Assembly: GCF_946221635.1 (NCBI RefSeq)
Contig: NZ_CAMIHB010000023.1
Coordinates: 1 to 64,000, forward strand
Length of the DNA: 64,000 nucleotides
Source of the DNA: an uncultured Rhodoferax sp.
Lineage (GTDB): Bacteria; Pseudomonadota; Gammaproteobacteria; Burkholderiales; Burkholderiaceae_C
Reading direction: 5' to 3'
Shown: in pieces, positions 1 to 6,766 of the stretch
Layout: every line of letters starts with the position of its first letter
Numbering within the stretch: position 1 is the first letter of the stretch
The notes under the pieces: model-generated
Told to the model about the DNA's origin: nothing
The model's database searches: none
Seen by the model: only the letters and a program-made list of their open reading frames with translations
Position numbers and translations under genes: made by a program

Positions 1-776
1 ACCTCGGGGTGGCCGAAGAACCAGAAGATGTGCTGGTACATCACCGGGTCACCGCCGCCGGCGGGGTTGAAGAAGCTGGTGCCGAAGTGACGGTCCGTCA
101 GCGTCATGGTGATGGCGCCAGCCAGCACGGGCATCACGGCGATCAGCAGGTAGGCAGTAATCAGCCAGGTCCAGCAGAACATGGGCATCTTCATCAGCGT
201 CATGCCGGGTGCGCGCATGTTCAGGATGGTCACGATGATGTTGATCGAGCCCATGATGGAGGATGCACCCAGGATGTGCATGGCAAAAATGCCGGCATCC
301 ATGGAGGGGCCCATCTGCAGGGTCAGGGGCGCGTACAGCGTCCAGCCGGCGGCGGGGGCGCCACCGGGCATGAAGAAGGAGCCCACCAGCATCAGCGCCG
401 CAGGAATCATCAGCCAGAAGCTGAAGTTGTTCATGCGGGCAAATGCCATGTCGGAGGCACCGATCTGCAACGGAATCATCCAGTTCGCAAAGCCCACGAA
501 GCCCGGCATGATGGCGCCGAACACCATGATCAGGCCGTGCATGGTGGTCAGCGAGTTGAACAGCTCGGGGTTGACCAGCTGCAGGCCCGGCTGGAACAGC
601 TCGGCGCGGATCAGCAGGGCCAAAATGCCGCCGACGATCAGCATGGTGAAGGAGAACAGCAGGTACAGGGTACCGATGTCCTTGTGGTTGGTTGCAAATA
701 CCCAGCGCTGCCAGCCCGTGGGGGCGTGGTGGTGGTCGTCATGGGCGTGGTCGTGGTGGTCTAGTACGGCGCTCAT
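1..776 (-). CDS. ctaD: Cytochrome c oxidase subunit I, 5' part (runs off the window edge)
   Basis: Catalytic subunit of an aa3/caa3-type haem-copper oxidase in the inner membrane; reduces O2 and pumps protons. Only codons 1-258 are inside the window. Seen: WVFATNHKDIGTLY near residue 25, a low-spin haem a ligand in TTMHGLIM (His80), several membrane segments, and the CuB-site motif HPEV at the very edge (His256). The N-terminus is unusually histidine-rich (HHDHAHDDHHH, residues 7-17). The ATG at 776 is the natural start because the conserved core begins soon after. It lies 42 bp downstream of ctaC on the same strand, the usual ctaC-ctaD order. Very sure of the family. Confidence 0.97.
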   Translation of the reverse strand, partial: MSAVLDHHDHAHDDHHHAPTGWQRWVFATNHKDIGTLYLLFSFTMLIVGGILALLIRAELFQPGLQLVNPELFNSLTTMHGLIMVFGAIMPGFVGFANWMIPLQIGASDMAFARMNNFSFWLMIPAALMLVGSFFMPGGAPAAGWTLYAPLTLQMGPSMDAGIFAMHILGASSIMGSINIIVTILNMRAPGMTLMKMPMFCWTWLITAYLLIAVMPVLAGAITMTLTDRHFGTSFFNPAGGGDPVMYQHIFWFFGHPE

Positions 777-818
777 ACAGATGTCCTTCTCAATTCGCTG
801 CGTTCGGTCTGCGGCGCA

Positions 819-2003
819 TTACTTGCGCAGGGCCAGCACGTCGGCCGGTTGCACCAGTTGACCCGTCTTGTTGGACCAGTTGTTCTTGGTGTAGCTGATC
901 ACGGCCGCGATGTCGGTATCGCTCAGGGCCTTCCAGGAGGGCATGGCACCGTTGTTCTGGCCGTTGAGCAGCACGGCGATCTGCTTGTTCTTGTCGGCAT
1001 CCAGCACGACAGCAGCACCGTCCAGGGGCTTGATGGGGCCGGCGCCCTTGCCGTTGGCCTGGTGGCAGGCTGCGCAGTTCTGGGCATAGACCTTCTCGCC
1101 ACGCTTGAGGATGTCGTCCAGGGCCCAGACCTTCTTGGGGTCATCCTGCTTGGCTGCAGCCTTCTTCTGTTCTTCGGCGACCCACTTGCTGTAGTCCTCG
1201 GCAGACAGTACCTTCACATGGATGGGCATGTAAGCGTGTTCCTTGCCACACAGCTCGGCGCACTGACCGTAGTAGTCACCGGCCTTTTCGGCGCGGAACC
1301 ATGTGTCGCGCACGAAACCAGGGATCGCGTCCTGCTTGATACCAAAGGCGGGCACCATGAAGGCGTGGATCACGTCGTTGGCAGTAGTGATGATGCGGAC
1401 CTTCTTGTCCACGGGCACCACCAGGGGGTTGTCCACCTTGAGCAGGTAGTTGTCAACCGACTCACCCTTCTTGGGGCCGCCGGCATCGGACATGGCGCGC
1501 TGGTCGCTGTCCAGGGTGGAGACAAAGCCAATGCCTTCGCCTTCGCCCTTGAGATAGTCGTAACCCCACTTCCACTGCATACCCGTGACCTTGATGGTCA
1601 GGTCGGCATTGGTTGTGTCCTTCATGGCCACCACCACCTTGGTAGCCGGCAAGGCCATCAGGATCACGATGATGAAGGGCACGATGGTCCAAACCACCTC
1701 GACAGTCACCGACTCATGGAAAGTGGCGGCCTTGTGACCGACGGACTTGCGGTGCTTCCAGATGGAATAGAACATCACCGAGAACACGGCCACGAAAATG
1801 ACCGAACACACGATCAGCATGAACCAGTGCAGCCACTGCTGCTCGCGGGCGATATTGGTCACCGCCGGCGCCAGGTTCAGCTGATTGACGGCAGGACCGC
1901 CGGGCAGATCGTTGACCGCATGCGCCACACTCAGTGCCGCAGTGCCAGCCCATGCGCCCGCCGCCGCGAGGGGGGTAGCCAGTTTGTTCAATATGCTCTT
2001 CAT
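819..2003 (-). CDS. ctaC: Cytochrome c oxidase subunit II with C-terminal haem c domain
   Basis: Takes electrons from cytochrome c through CuA and passes them to subunit I. The 394-residue protein has a signal/anchor, two membrane helices (residues ~60-130), a cupredoxin domain with the CuA motif CAELCGKEHAYM, and a C-terminal cytochrome c domain with CAACH. The fused haem c makes it a caa3-like subunit, common in betaproteobacteria. The open frame extends much further upstream, but the ATG at 2003 starts a good signal sequence (MKSILNKL); the upstream extension overlaps the next gene and looks non-coding. Co-transcribed with ctaD. Confidence 0.96.
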   Translation of the reverse strand: MKSILNKLATPLAAAGAWAGTAALSVAHAVNDLPGGPAVNQLNLAPAVTNIAREQQWLHWFMLIVCSVIFVAVFSVMFYSIWKHRKSVGHKAATFHESVTVEVVWTIVPFIIVILMALPATKVVVAMKDTTNADLTIKVTGMQWKWGYDYLKGEGEGIGFVSTLDSDQRAMSDAGGPKKGESVDNYLLKVDNPLVVPVDKKVRIITTANDVIHAFMVPAFGIKQDAIPGFVRDTWFRAEKAGDYYGQCAELCGKEHAYMPIHVKVLSAEDYSKWVAEEQKKAAAKQDDPKKVWALDDILKRGEKVYAQNCAACHQANGKGAGPIKPLDGAAVVLDADKNKQIAVLLNGQNNGAMPSWKALSDTDIAAVISYTKNNWSNKTGQLVQPADVLALRK

Positions 2004-2062
2004 CGTGTTCACTTTTCTAAGCCCCAAAATAACCCAATGCGAAGCCGCCGCACAGCGCCTCT

Positions 2063-2539
2063 TCAGGCGGCGCGCAGCGCCATCCGGATTTCCCGTGCGA
2101 GCAGCGGACGCAGCTCGGGCCTGAGAAACCGGCCTACCCGGACAGTTTTGCCACGCCCCGACAACTCGATCAATGATCCGTCGCCAGCCCGCGGCTCCAC
2201 CCTCACCCATTCCCTCGGAAATTCGGCGCGCTCCAGCTTGCCGGCATTTTCCAACTCCACCACGAGCTGCCCCTCCTGCAAGGAGATGCGCTCGCCATCG
2301 GTAGCGTGCCTGGCATAGACCACAAACGCCAACCCCACTGCGACCAGCTCCAGCGATGCAAACGGAATCACCAGGGGAGCACCCTGCAACCAGAAGAAAC
2401 TTCCGATGCCCAGGGACACCACACACAGTGACAGGTACAGCCCGACCAGTTGCAGGGGCGTCACCGAACAGTTACGCCGCAAAAACCACTGAACGTGCCG
2501 CCCTTGTACCGTCGCAAAGCGAAAAACCAGATTCGTCAT
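2063..2539 (-). CDS. DUF2244 family membrane protein
   Basis: A 158-residue protein with two hydrophobic helices around residues 28-75, followed by a soluble basic/acidic C-terminal domain containing the EFPREWVRVE stretch typical of DUF2244 proteins. These are regularly found next to cytochrome oxidase genes in alpha- and betaproteobacteria, and here the gene sits 59 bp upstream of ctaC on the same strand. A role in oxidase assembly or function is only an inference from this neighbourhood. It is probably the first gene of the cta transcript. Confidence 0.85.
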   Translation of the reverse strand: MTNLVFRFATVQGRHVQWFLRRNCSVTPLQLVGLYLSLCVVSLGIGSFFWLQGAPLVIPFASLELVAVGLAFVVYARHATDGERISLQEGQLVVELENAGKLERAEFPREWVRVEPRAGDGSLIELSGRGKTVRVGRFLRPELRPLLAREIRMALRAA

Positions 2540-2654
2540 GCGTCTTGCCCGAAAAGGCCCGGTCGTTACCGAACCGGGACGAGACTGCAGGGGGATATGC
2601 CATTACCTCTGTTTTTCTTAGCATTGTAGTGCAGACATTCCGTTGATCCGCCTC

Positions 2655-2680
2655 AAAAAAGGCGGCCCGAACCGGGCTGC
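2655..2680 (-). terminator. Intrinsic terminator after the methyltransferase gene
   Basis: Reading the minus strand, a GC-rich stem (GCCCG-gtt-CGGGC, extended by two more pairs past one mismatch) is followed by six T. It lies just past the stop codon of the methyltransferase gene, separating it from the downstream DUF2244-cta transcript. Confidence 0.6.
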
Positions 2681-2688
2681 ACGCCGCT

Positions 2689-3609
2689 TCAGGTCTGGCT
2701 CTTGGGGCCGGGAGCGCCGTGCTTGAGAACTTCTCTCATTTGGGCCAGGGACACGGTGGTCTCCGCCTGCACGTTCAGGCGGGGTGCGGGCTTGAAAGCG
2801 TGGCCGTACACCACCTCGAAGGTCAGCTGCAGGCGCCCGTCGCCGGCAGGCGTGGCCAAGCCCTCGGACAAGGCCGCGTGCAGGCGCGCCAGCCAGGCGC
2901 GGGAGCGCAAACCAGCAAAGCGCTGGGGATGCAGATTGCGCCCCAGCGTGCGCAGCTCCGCCAGCAGGCTTTGCGGCGTGGAGTAGCTCAGCGTGATGCG
3001 CTCCATGTCCATCACCGGCTCGGCAAAGCCGGCGTGCACCAGCATGTCGCCCCAGTCGTGCATGTCGGTGAACTCGTGCCCCGCCGCAGGCCAGCCCATG
3101 CGCGCATAGACCGCGCGCAGCTCCCGCAGTGTGTCCGGGCCCAGGCAGGAGAACATGGCAAAGCCGTTCACATCCAGCAGGGCATGCCAGTCGGCAATCA
3201 GCGCCTGCGGGTCCGCAGCGGTATGCAAGGCCATGTTGGCCCACAGCATCTGCACGGGCTGCTCTGGACGTTCGAACTTCACCGCGGGGCCACTCCACCG
3301 GCTGGGCCTCCACCAGGGCTTTGCTATCAAATTGCGAGCTGTCTGCGCACGTTCTGCGCCGGCTTCCAGCACAAAACATGTAGATTCCGGGTAGCGCTTG
3401 GCAATCAATGCCTGGGCCTGCATGCCGCCCTGCAGCGGCGCCCAGTGCACCCAGCGGGCAGGCTTCTGCACGATCCATTGCAGGCGCTCCTCCATGCGGC
3501 GCGCCACTTCCTCGTGCAACCAAGGGGAAGATTCACCCGCTACCGGGCGACGCAGTGCCCAGCGCTGGGCAGCGACAGGGTCGATGGTGGGGGGGCGCTG
3601 GGTGCTCAT
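2689..3609 (-). CDS. BioC-like methyltransferase with degenerate SAM motif
   Basis: A 306-residue protein resembling malonyl-ACP O-methyltransferase BioC in its second half: FSCLGPDTLRELR (about residues 170-185), followed by DMHDWGDMLVHAGF and TLGRNLHPQRF. The first half lacks the glycine-rich SAM-binding motif I (GxGxG); the equivalent region reads HWAPLQGGMQAQALIAKRYP. Activity is therefore uncertain. The start at 3609 (MSTQRPP) is chosen because upstream codons collide with the divergent comF start. The middle of the gene (residues ~77-96) overlaps a possible copy of the family-1 interspersed repeat. No other biotin gene is near. Confidence 0.7.
   Translation of the reverse strand: MSTQRPPTIDPVAAQRWALRRPVAGESSPWLHEEVARRMEERLQWIVQKPARWVHWAPLQGGMQAQALIAKRYPESTCFVLEAGAERAQTARNLIAKPWWRPSRWSGPAVKFERPEQPVQMLWANMALHTAADPQALIADWHALLDVNGFAMFSCLGPDTLRELRAVYARMGWPAAGHEFTDMHDWGDMLVHAGFAEPVMDMERITLSYSTPQSLLAELRTLGRNLHPQRFAGLRSRAWLARLHAALSEGLATPAGDGRLQLTFEVVYGHAFKPAPRLNVQAETTVSLAQMREVLKHGAPGPKSQT
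3323..3381 (+). repeat. Possible degenerate family-1 repeat copy inside the methyltransferase gene
   Basis: The segment starts with gctatcaaatt, then has agctg, tctgcgcac and ttc in the same order and spacing as the intergenic family-1 copies at 14610, 35589 and 48718. It is read in frame by the minus-strand gene, contributing the ERAQTARNLIAK region. The right half is poorly matched, so this copy is less certain than the others. Confidence 0.4.
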
Positions 3610-3661
3610 GGAAGGAATGCGGGAGAGGGGTGCGCAAGGCGCTGGCGAGTATATTGCCTGC

Positions 3662-4357
3662 ATGTTCCGCCAGCTGCTCCAGGGGGTATCGCAGCGCCTG
3701 CCGAGCCAGTGCGTGGTCTGCCATGCCTGGCCCGCCCAGCCGGTGTGCGAGGACTGCGTGGCCGAATTCGCCCAACCGGTGCATCGCTGCACGCACTGCG
3801 CCCTGCCCCTGCCGGCGGGCATGCCGCGCTGCGGCGCCTGCGTCACCCGGCCGCCGCCCTGGGACCGCGCGCTGGCGGCCGTGTCTTACGCCTACCCCTG
3901 GTCCGGGTTGGTGGTAGACCTGAAATTCCACGCCCACCCGGCCTGGGCCGGCACCCTCGCCACCCTGCTGCGCAGCACTCCCTGGGTGGAGCCCGCGCTG
4001 GAGGCCGCCGATTACCTGCTCCCCCTGCCCCTGTCGGAGCAGCGCTTGCGGAGCCGGGGCTTCAACCAGGCGCAGGAAATTGCGCGCCAACTGGCGCCCC
4101 ATAAGCTGCGGGACGACCTGCTGCTGCGCGTGCGCGACACCCCACCCCAAAGCAGCCTGCCACGCCACGAACGCCTGCGCAGCGTGCAGGGTGCCTTTGT
4201 CGTGGAGCCGCTGCGGGCCCGCGAGCTGGCGGGCAAGACCGTGGTGCTGGTGGACGATGTGATGACCAGCGGCGCCTCGCTGCATGCTGCGAGCATGGTG
4301 TTGCGCAATGCCGGTGTGACGCACATCACGGTTCTGGTGTTTGCCAGAACCGAGTAG
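3662..4357 (+). CDS. comF: ComF family phosphoribosyltransferase-like competence protein
   Basis: A 231-residue protein with the ComF layout: an N-terminal zinc-finger-like segment with four CxxC pairs (CVVCH, CEDC, CTHC, CGAC, residues ~18-60), then a phosphoribosyltransferase fold with RSRGFNQAQEIA and the PRPP-binding motif VVLVDDVMTSGASL (~185-198). ComF-family proteins are linked to DNA uptake during natural transformation; this genome also carries type IV pilus regulators. The ATG at 3662 gives the standard N-terminus; it is divergent from the methyltransferase gene with a 52 bp gap. Confidence 0.93.
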   Translation: MFRQLLQGVSQRLPSQCVVCHAWPAQPVCEDCVAEFAQPVHRCTHCALPLPAGMPRCGACVTRPPPWDRALAAVSYAYPWSGLVVDLKFHAHPAWAGTLATLLRSTPWVEPALEAADYLLPLPLSEQRLRSRGFNQAQEIARQLAPHKLRDDLLLRVRDTPPQSSLPRHERLRSVQGAFVVEPLRARELAGKTVVLVDDVMTSGASLHAASMVLRNAGVTHITVLVFARTE

Positions 4358-4379
4358 CTGGGGAACGACAATAGCGGCC

Positions 4380-4886
4380 ATGTTCCATATCGTTCTTGTC
4401 GAGCCCGAAATTCCGCCCAACACGGGCAATGTCATCCGCCTGGCCGCCAACACCGGCTGCACGCTGCACCTGGTGGAACCACTGGGGTTTTCCATGGACG
4501 ACAAGCACATGCGCCGCGCCGGGCTGGATTACCACGAGTACGCCGAGCTCAAGCGCCATGCCAGCTGGCAGGCCTTTCTGGGCACCGAGCAGCCCACCGT
4601 CGAGCGCATGTTCACGCTGACCACCCGCGGCACGCGCAGCCCCTATGCCGTGGACTTTCTGCCCGGCGACTGGCTGGTGTTCGGCTCGGAGACCAAGGGG
4701 ATTTCAGATGCTGTACGCGCCCACTTCGACGCCCCGCGCAGCCTGCGCCTGCCCATGGTGGCCGGGCAGCGCAGCCTCAATCTCTCCAACGCCGTCGCGG
4801 TGACAGTCTTTGAAGCCTGGCGCCAGAACGGTTTTATACCCCCACGCTCCACCGCTACGCGGGTCGCTGCCCCCCACGGGGGCTAA
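4380..4886 (+). CDS. trmL: tRNA (cytidine34-2'-O)-methyltransferase (SPOUT family)
   Basis: Predicted to methylate the wobble ribose of tRNA-Leu isoacceptors. The 168-residue protein shows the TrmL/CspR signature: FHIVLVEPEIPPNTGNVIRL at the start, FGSETKGI (~residues 101-108) and LPMVAGQRSLNLSNAVAV (~125-142), the trefoil-knot SAM site. Start at ATG 4380, 22 bp after comF stop. Anomaly: the last ~12 codons and the stop codon are supplied by a family-2 interspersed repeat, so the C-terminus after WRQNGFI is probably not ancestral. Confidence 0.93.
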   Translation: MFHIVLVEPEIPPNTGNVIRLAANTGCTLHLVEPLGFSMDDKHMRRAGLDYHEYAELKRHASWQAFLGTEQPTVERMFTLTTRGTRSPYAVDFLPGDWLVFGSETKGISDAVRAHFDAPRSLRLPMVAGQRSLNLSNAVAVTVFEAWRQNGFIPPRSTATRVAAPHGG

Positions 4887-4918
4887 GCCGCCTTGGGGCG
4901 GCCCGGCGGCGGCTTGCA
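4849..4918 (+). repeat. Family-2 interspersed repeat, copy 1 (forms trmL 3' end)
   Basis: Begins cccccacgctc, continues ccgctacgcg, tcgctgcccccc, cgggggc, and ends gccttggggcggcccggcg. The copy at 20966-21042 has the same blocks in the same order and orientation. It contains a small GC hairpin (ccccc-ac-ggggg type). It covers the last codons and stop codon of trmL and fills the gap to the next gene. Confidence 0.8.
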
Positions 4919-4921
4919 CGG

Positions 4922-5377
4922 CTAGGGGTACTGCCGCACCAGCGATTCGGCCACGCAGATCGGCTTGGCCGCGCCCTCGCGCTCCACGCTCACCTCCCAG
5001 GTCTGCTGCACGCCACCCTTGTCAATCGGCTCGCACGCGTGCAACGTCAGGTGCGCACGCAGGCGGCTGCCCACCGGCACCGGCGCGATGAAGCGCACCT
5101 TGTTGAGCCCGTAGTTCACGCCCATGCGCACCTCGGTGACGGTGAGCGCACTCTCGAAGAAGCGGGGGATCAGCGAGAGCGTGAGAAAGCCATGGGCAAT
5201 GGGTGCGCCAAAAGGCCCGGCTTTGGCGCGTTCCACGTCCACATGGATCCACTGGTGATCGCCCGTCGCCTGGGCGAAGAGGTTGATGTGCTCCTGGGTC
5301 ACGGTGACCCAGTCGCTGGTGGCAACGGGCTGCCCCACCAGGGCGGCGAGTTCGGCAAGGGTGGCAAAGGTTTTCAT
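4922..5377 (-). CDS. MaoC/NodN-like hot-dog fold enoyl hydratase
   Basis: A 151-residue single hot-dog domain. The hydratase-2 motif is visible as FAQATGDHQWIHVDVERAK (residues ~35-53, with Asp and His in the expected positions) and GPFGAPIAHGFLTLSLIP (~54-71). Proteins of this type hydrate (R)-specific enoyl-CoA or related thioesters. The ATG at 5377 is chosen; an upstream in-frame extension to 5404 lacks family similarity. Convergent with trmL and followed on the same strand (upstream) by parA. Confidence 0.85.
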   Translation of the reverse strand: MKTFATLAELAALVGQPVATSDWVTVTQEHINLFAQATGDHQWIHVDVERAKAGPFGAPIAHGFLTLSLIPRFFESALTVTEVRMGVNYGLNKVRFIAPVPVGSRLRAHLTLHACEPIDKGGVQQTWEVSVEREGAAKPICVAESLVRQYP

Positions 5378-5436
5378 GCCGGCCACTGTAGCCAGCGGGA
5401 GCAACGGGCCGTGTCAGCCCCGCGACAAGCGCCCCG

Positions 5437-6054
5437 CTACGCGTCCAGCCAGGCGCAGATGGGTTGCCATTGCGCCAGGTCGCGCTCCACGCGGCCCGGC
5501 GTCACGTCGAACACCGTGAGGCCGCGGGCGGAGAGCTGAATGTAGTTCTGCGTGTCGCGCACAAAGCCCAGCACTGGCAGGCCTAGACTGTCCACAAAGG
5601 TGTGCAACTGGTCGGCCGCGCGCGTGCGCTCGTCCACCCGCATGCCCACGATGCCCACCTGCGTCTTGGCCGCATGGGTGCTGGCGGCCAACTCGTCCAG
5701 GAAGGCGCGCGTGGCAAAGATGTCGAACACGCTGGGTTGCAGCGGCACCACTACCTTGTCCGCCAGTTTGAGCACCTCTTTGAGGCGCTTGCCGTGCAGG
5801 CCGGCCGGTGTGTCCAGCACCACATGGGTGGTGCCCTTGGGCGGTTTGGCTATCTGCTCGTCGCTGAGGTCCCAGCCCGCAATCGGGCGCGCCGCCGTGG
5901 GGCGCAAGCTCAGCCAGAGCCGGGAGGATTGCTGCCGATCCGCATCGCCCAGCATGACGGCGTGGCCGCGGGCGGCAAAGTAGCCCGCGATCTGGGTCGA
6001 GAGGGTGGACTTTCCAACACCGCCTTTGGGATTGGCGACAACAACCACGGGCAT
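5437..6054 (-). CDS. Orphan ParA-family ATPase
   Basis: A 205-residue MinD/ParA-type ATPase with the deviant Walker A motif KGGVGKST at residues 9-16, DADRQQSS (switch I region, ~37-44) and VVLDTPAG (Walker B, ~77-84). No ParB partner or parS-like repeat is nearby, so it is not the chromosome segregation ParA; orphan members position protein complexes or plasmid-like cargo. It is divergent from the kefF-like gene with only 17 bp between start codons, so their promoters must overlap the coding starts. Confidence 0.85.
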   Translation of the reverse strand: MPVVVVANPKGGVGKSTLSTQIAGYFAARGHAVMLGDADRQQSSRLWLSLRPTAARPIAGWDLSDEQIAKPPKGTTHVVLDTPAGLHGKRLKEVLKLADKVVVPLQPSVFDIFATRAFLDELAASTHAAKTQVGIVGMRVDERTRAADQLHTFVDSLGLPVLGFVRDTQNYIQLSARGLTVFDVTPGRVERDLAQWQPICAWLDA

Positions 6055-6071
6055 ACACGGCTCCTCATGGA

Positions 6072-6764
6072 ATGGAACTGCGCTATGTTATCGGCATGGA
6101 CACTGAACACCAAGCCACCCCCGCCCCAGGCCCTGCGCCCAGCCCGCGCCCCGTCTATGTGGTGGCCGCCCACCCGAACTGGCGCGACTCCCGCGTCAAC
6201 CGCCGCCTGCTGCAGGCCGCCCAGGCGGCGGACACTGCCAGCGTCTGCGACCTCTACGCCCGCTACCCGGACTACCACATCACCGTACCCGTGGAGCAGG
6301 CGCGCCTGCAGGAGGCCCAGCTCATCGTGCTGCTGCACCCAGTGCAGTGGTACTCCATGCCGGCCCTGCTCAAGCTGTGGCTGGACGAAGTCTTTGCCCA
6401 CGGCTGGGCCTATGGCGGCGGTACGGCGCTGCAAGGCAAGGACTTGTGGCTGGTGGCCACGACCGGCGGGCCGGAGGACTCTTACCACCCGCAGGGCTAC
6501 AACCGCTATTTCTTTGACGCCTTCCTGCCGCCTTATGAACAAACCGCCGCACTCTGCGGCATGCGCTTCCTGCCGCCCCTGGTGCTGCACGGCGCACACC
6601 GCGTGGCGGCAGCCGAGGTGGACGCCCACGTGGCCGTGTTTGCCGAGCGCCTGGCCAGCTACCCGCAGTGGCCGGAGCTGGACGGGCTGGAGACCTGCCC
6701 GGCCTGTGCCGTCCCCGGGTCCGACCGCCCGGCACACGCAGTGGCAAGCGTGGGGGCAAGGTAA
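6072..6764 (+). CDS. kefF: KefF-like NAD(P)H quinone oxidoreductase / potassium efflux ancillary protein
   Basis: Flavodoxin-2 family protein of 230 residues; the family binds FMN and, as KefF, activates KefB/C antiporters. Seen: VYVVAAHPNWRDSRVNRRLL near residue 27, LHPVQWYSMPALLKLWLDEV (~83-102), and TTGGPEDSYHPQGYNR (~133-148), all characteristic. It is followed 2 bp later by the KefB-like antiporter, which strongly supports a KefF role. Start: ATG 6072 or the later ATG 6096 (MDTEHQ); neither has a strong Shine-Dalgarno and the conserved part starts around residue 25. Confidence 0.88.
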   Translation: MELRYVIGMDTEHQATPAPGPAPSPRPVYVVAAHPNWRDSRVNRRLLQAAQAADTASVCDLYARYPDYHITVPVEQARLQEAQLIVLLHPVQWYSMPALLKLWLDEVFAHGWAYGGGTALQGKDLWLVATTGGPEDSYHPQGYNRYFFDAFLPPYEQTAALCGMRFLPPLVLHGAHRVAAAEVDAHVAVFAERLASYPQWPELDGLETCPACAVPGSDRPAHAVASVGAR

Positions 6765-6766
6765 GC

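Noticed and set aside
718..765. Short tandem ggtggt/cgtggt repeat near the window start
   Set aside because: It is simply the His/Asp-rich coding of the ctaD N-terminus on the other strand.
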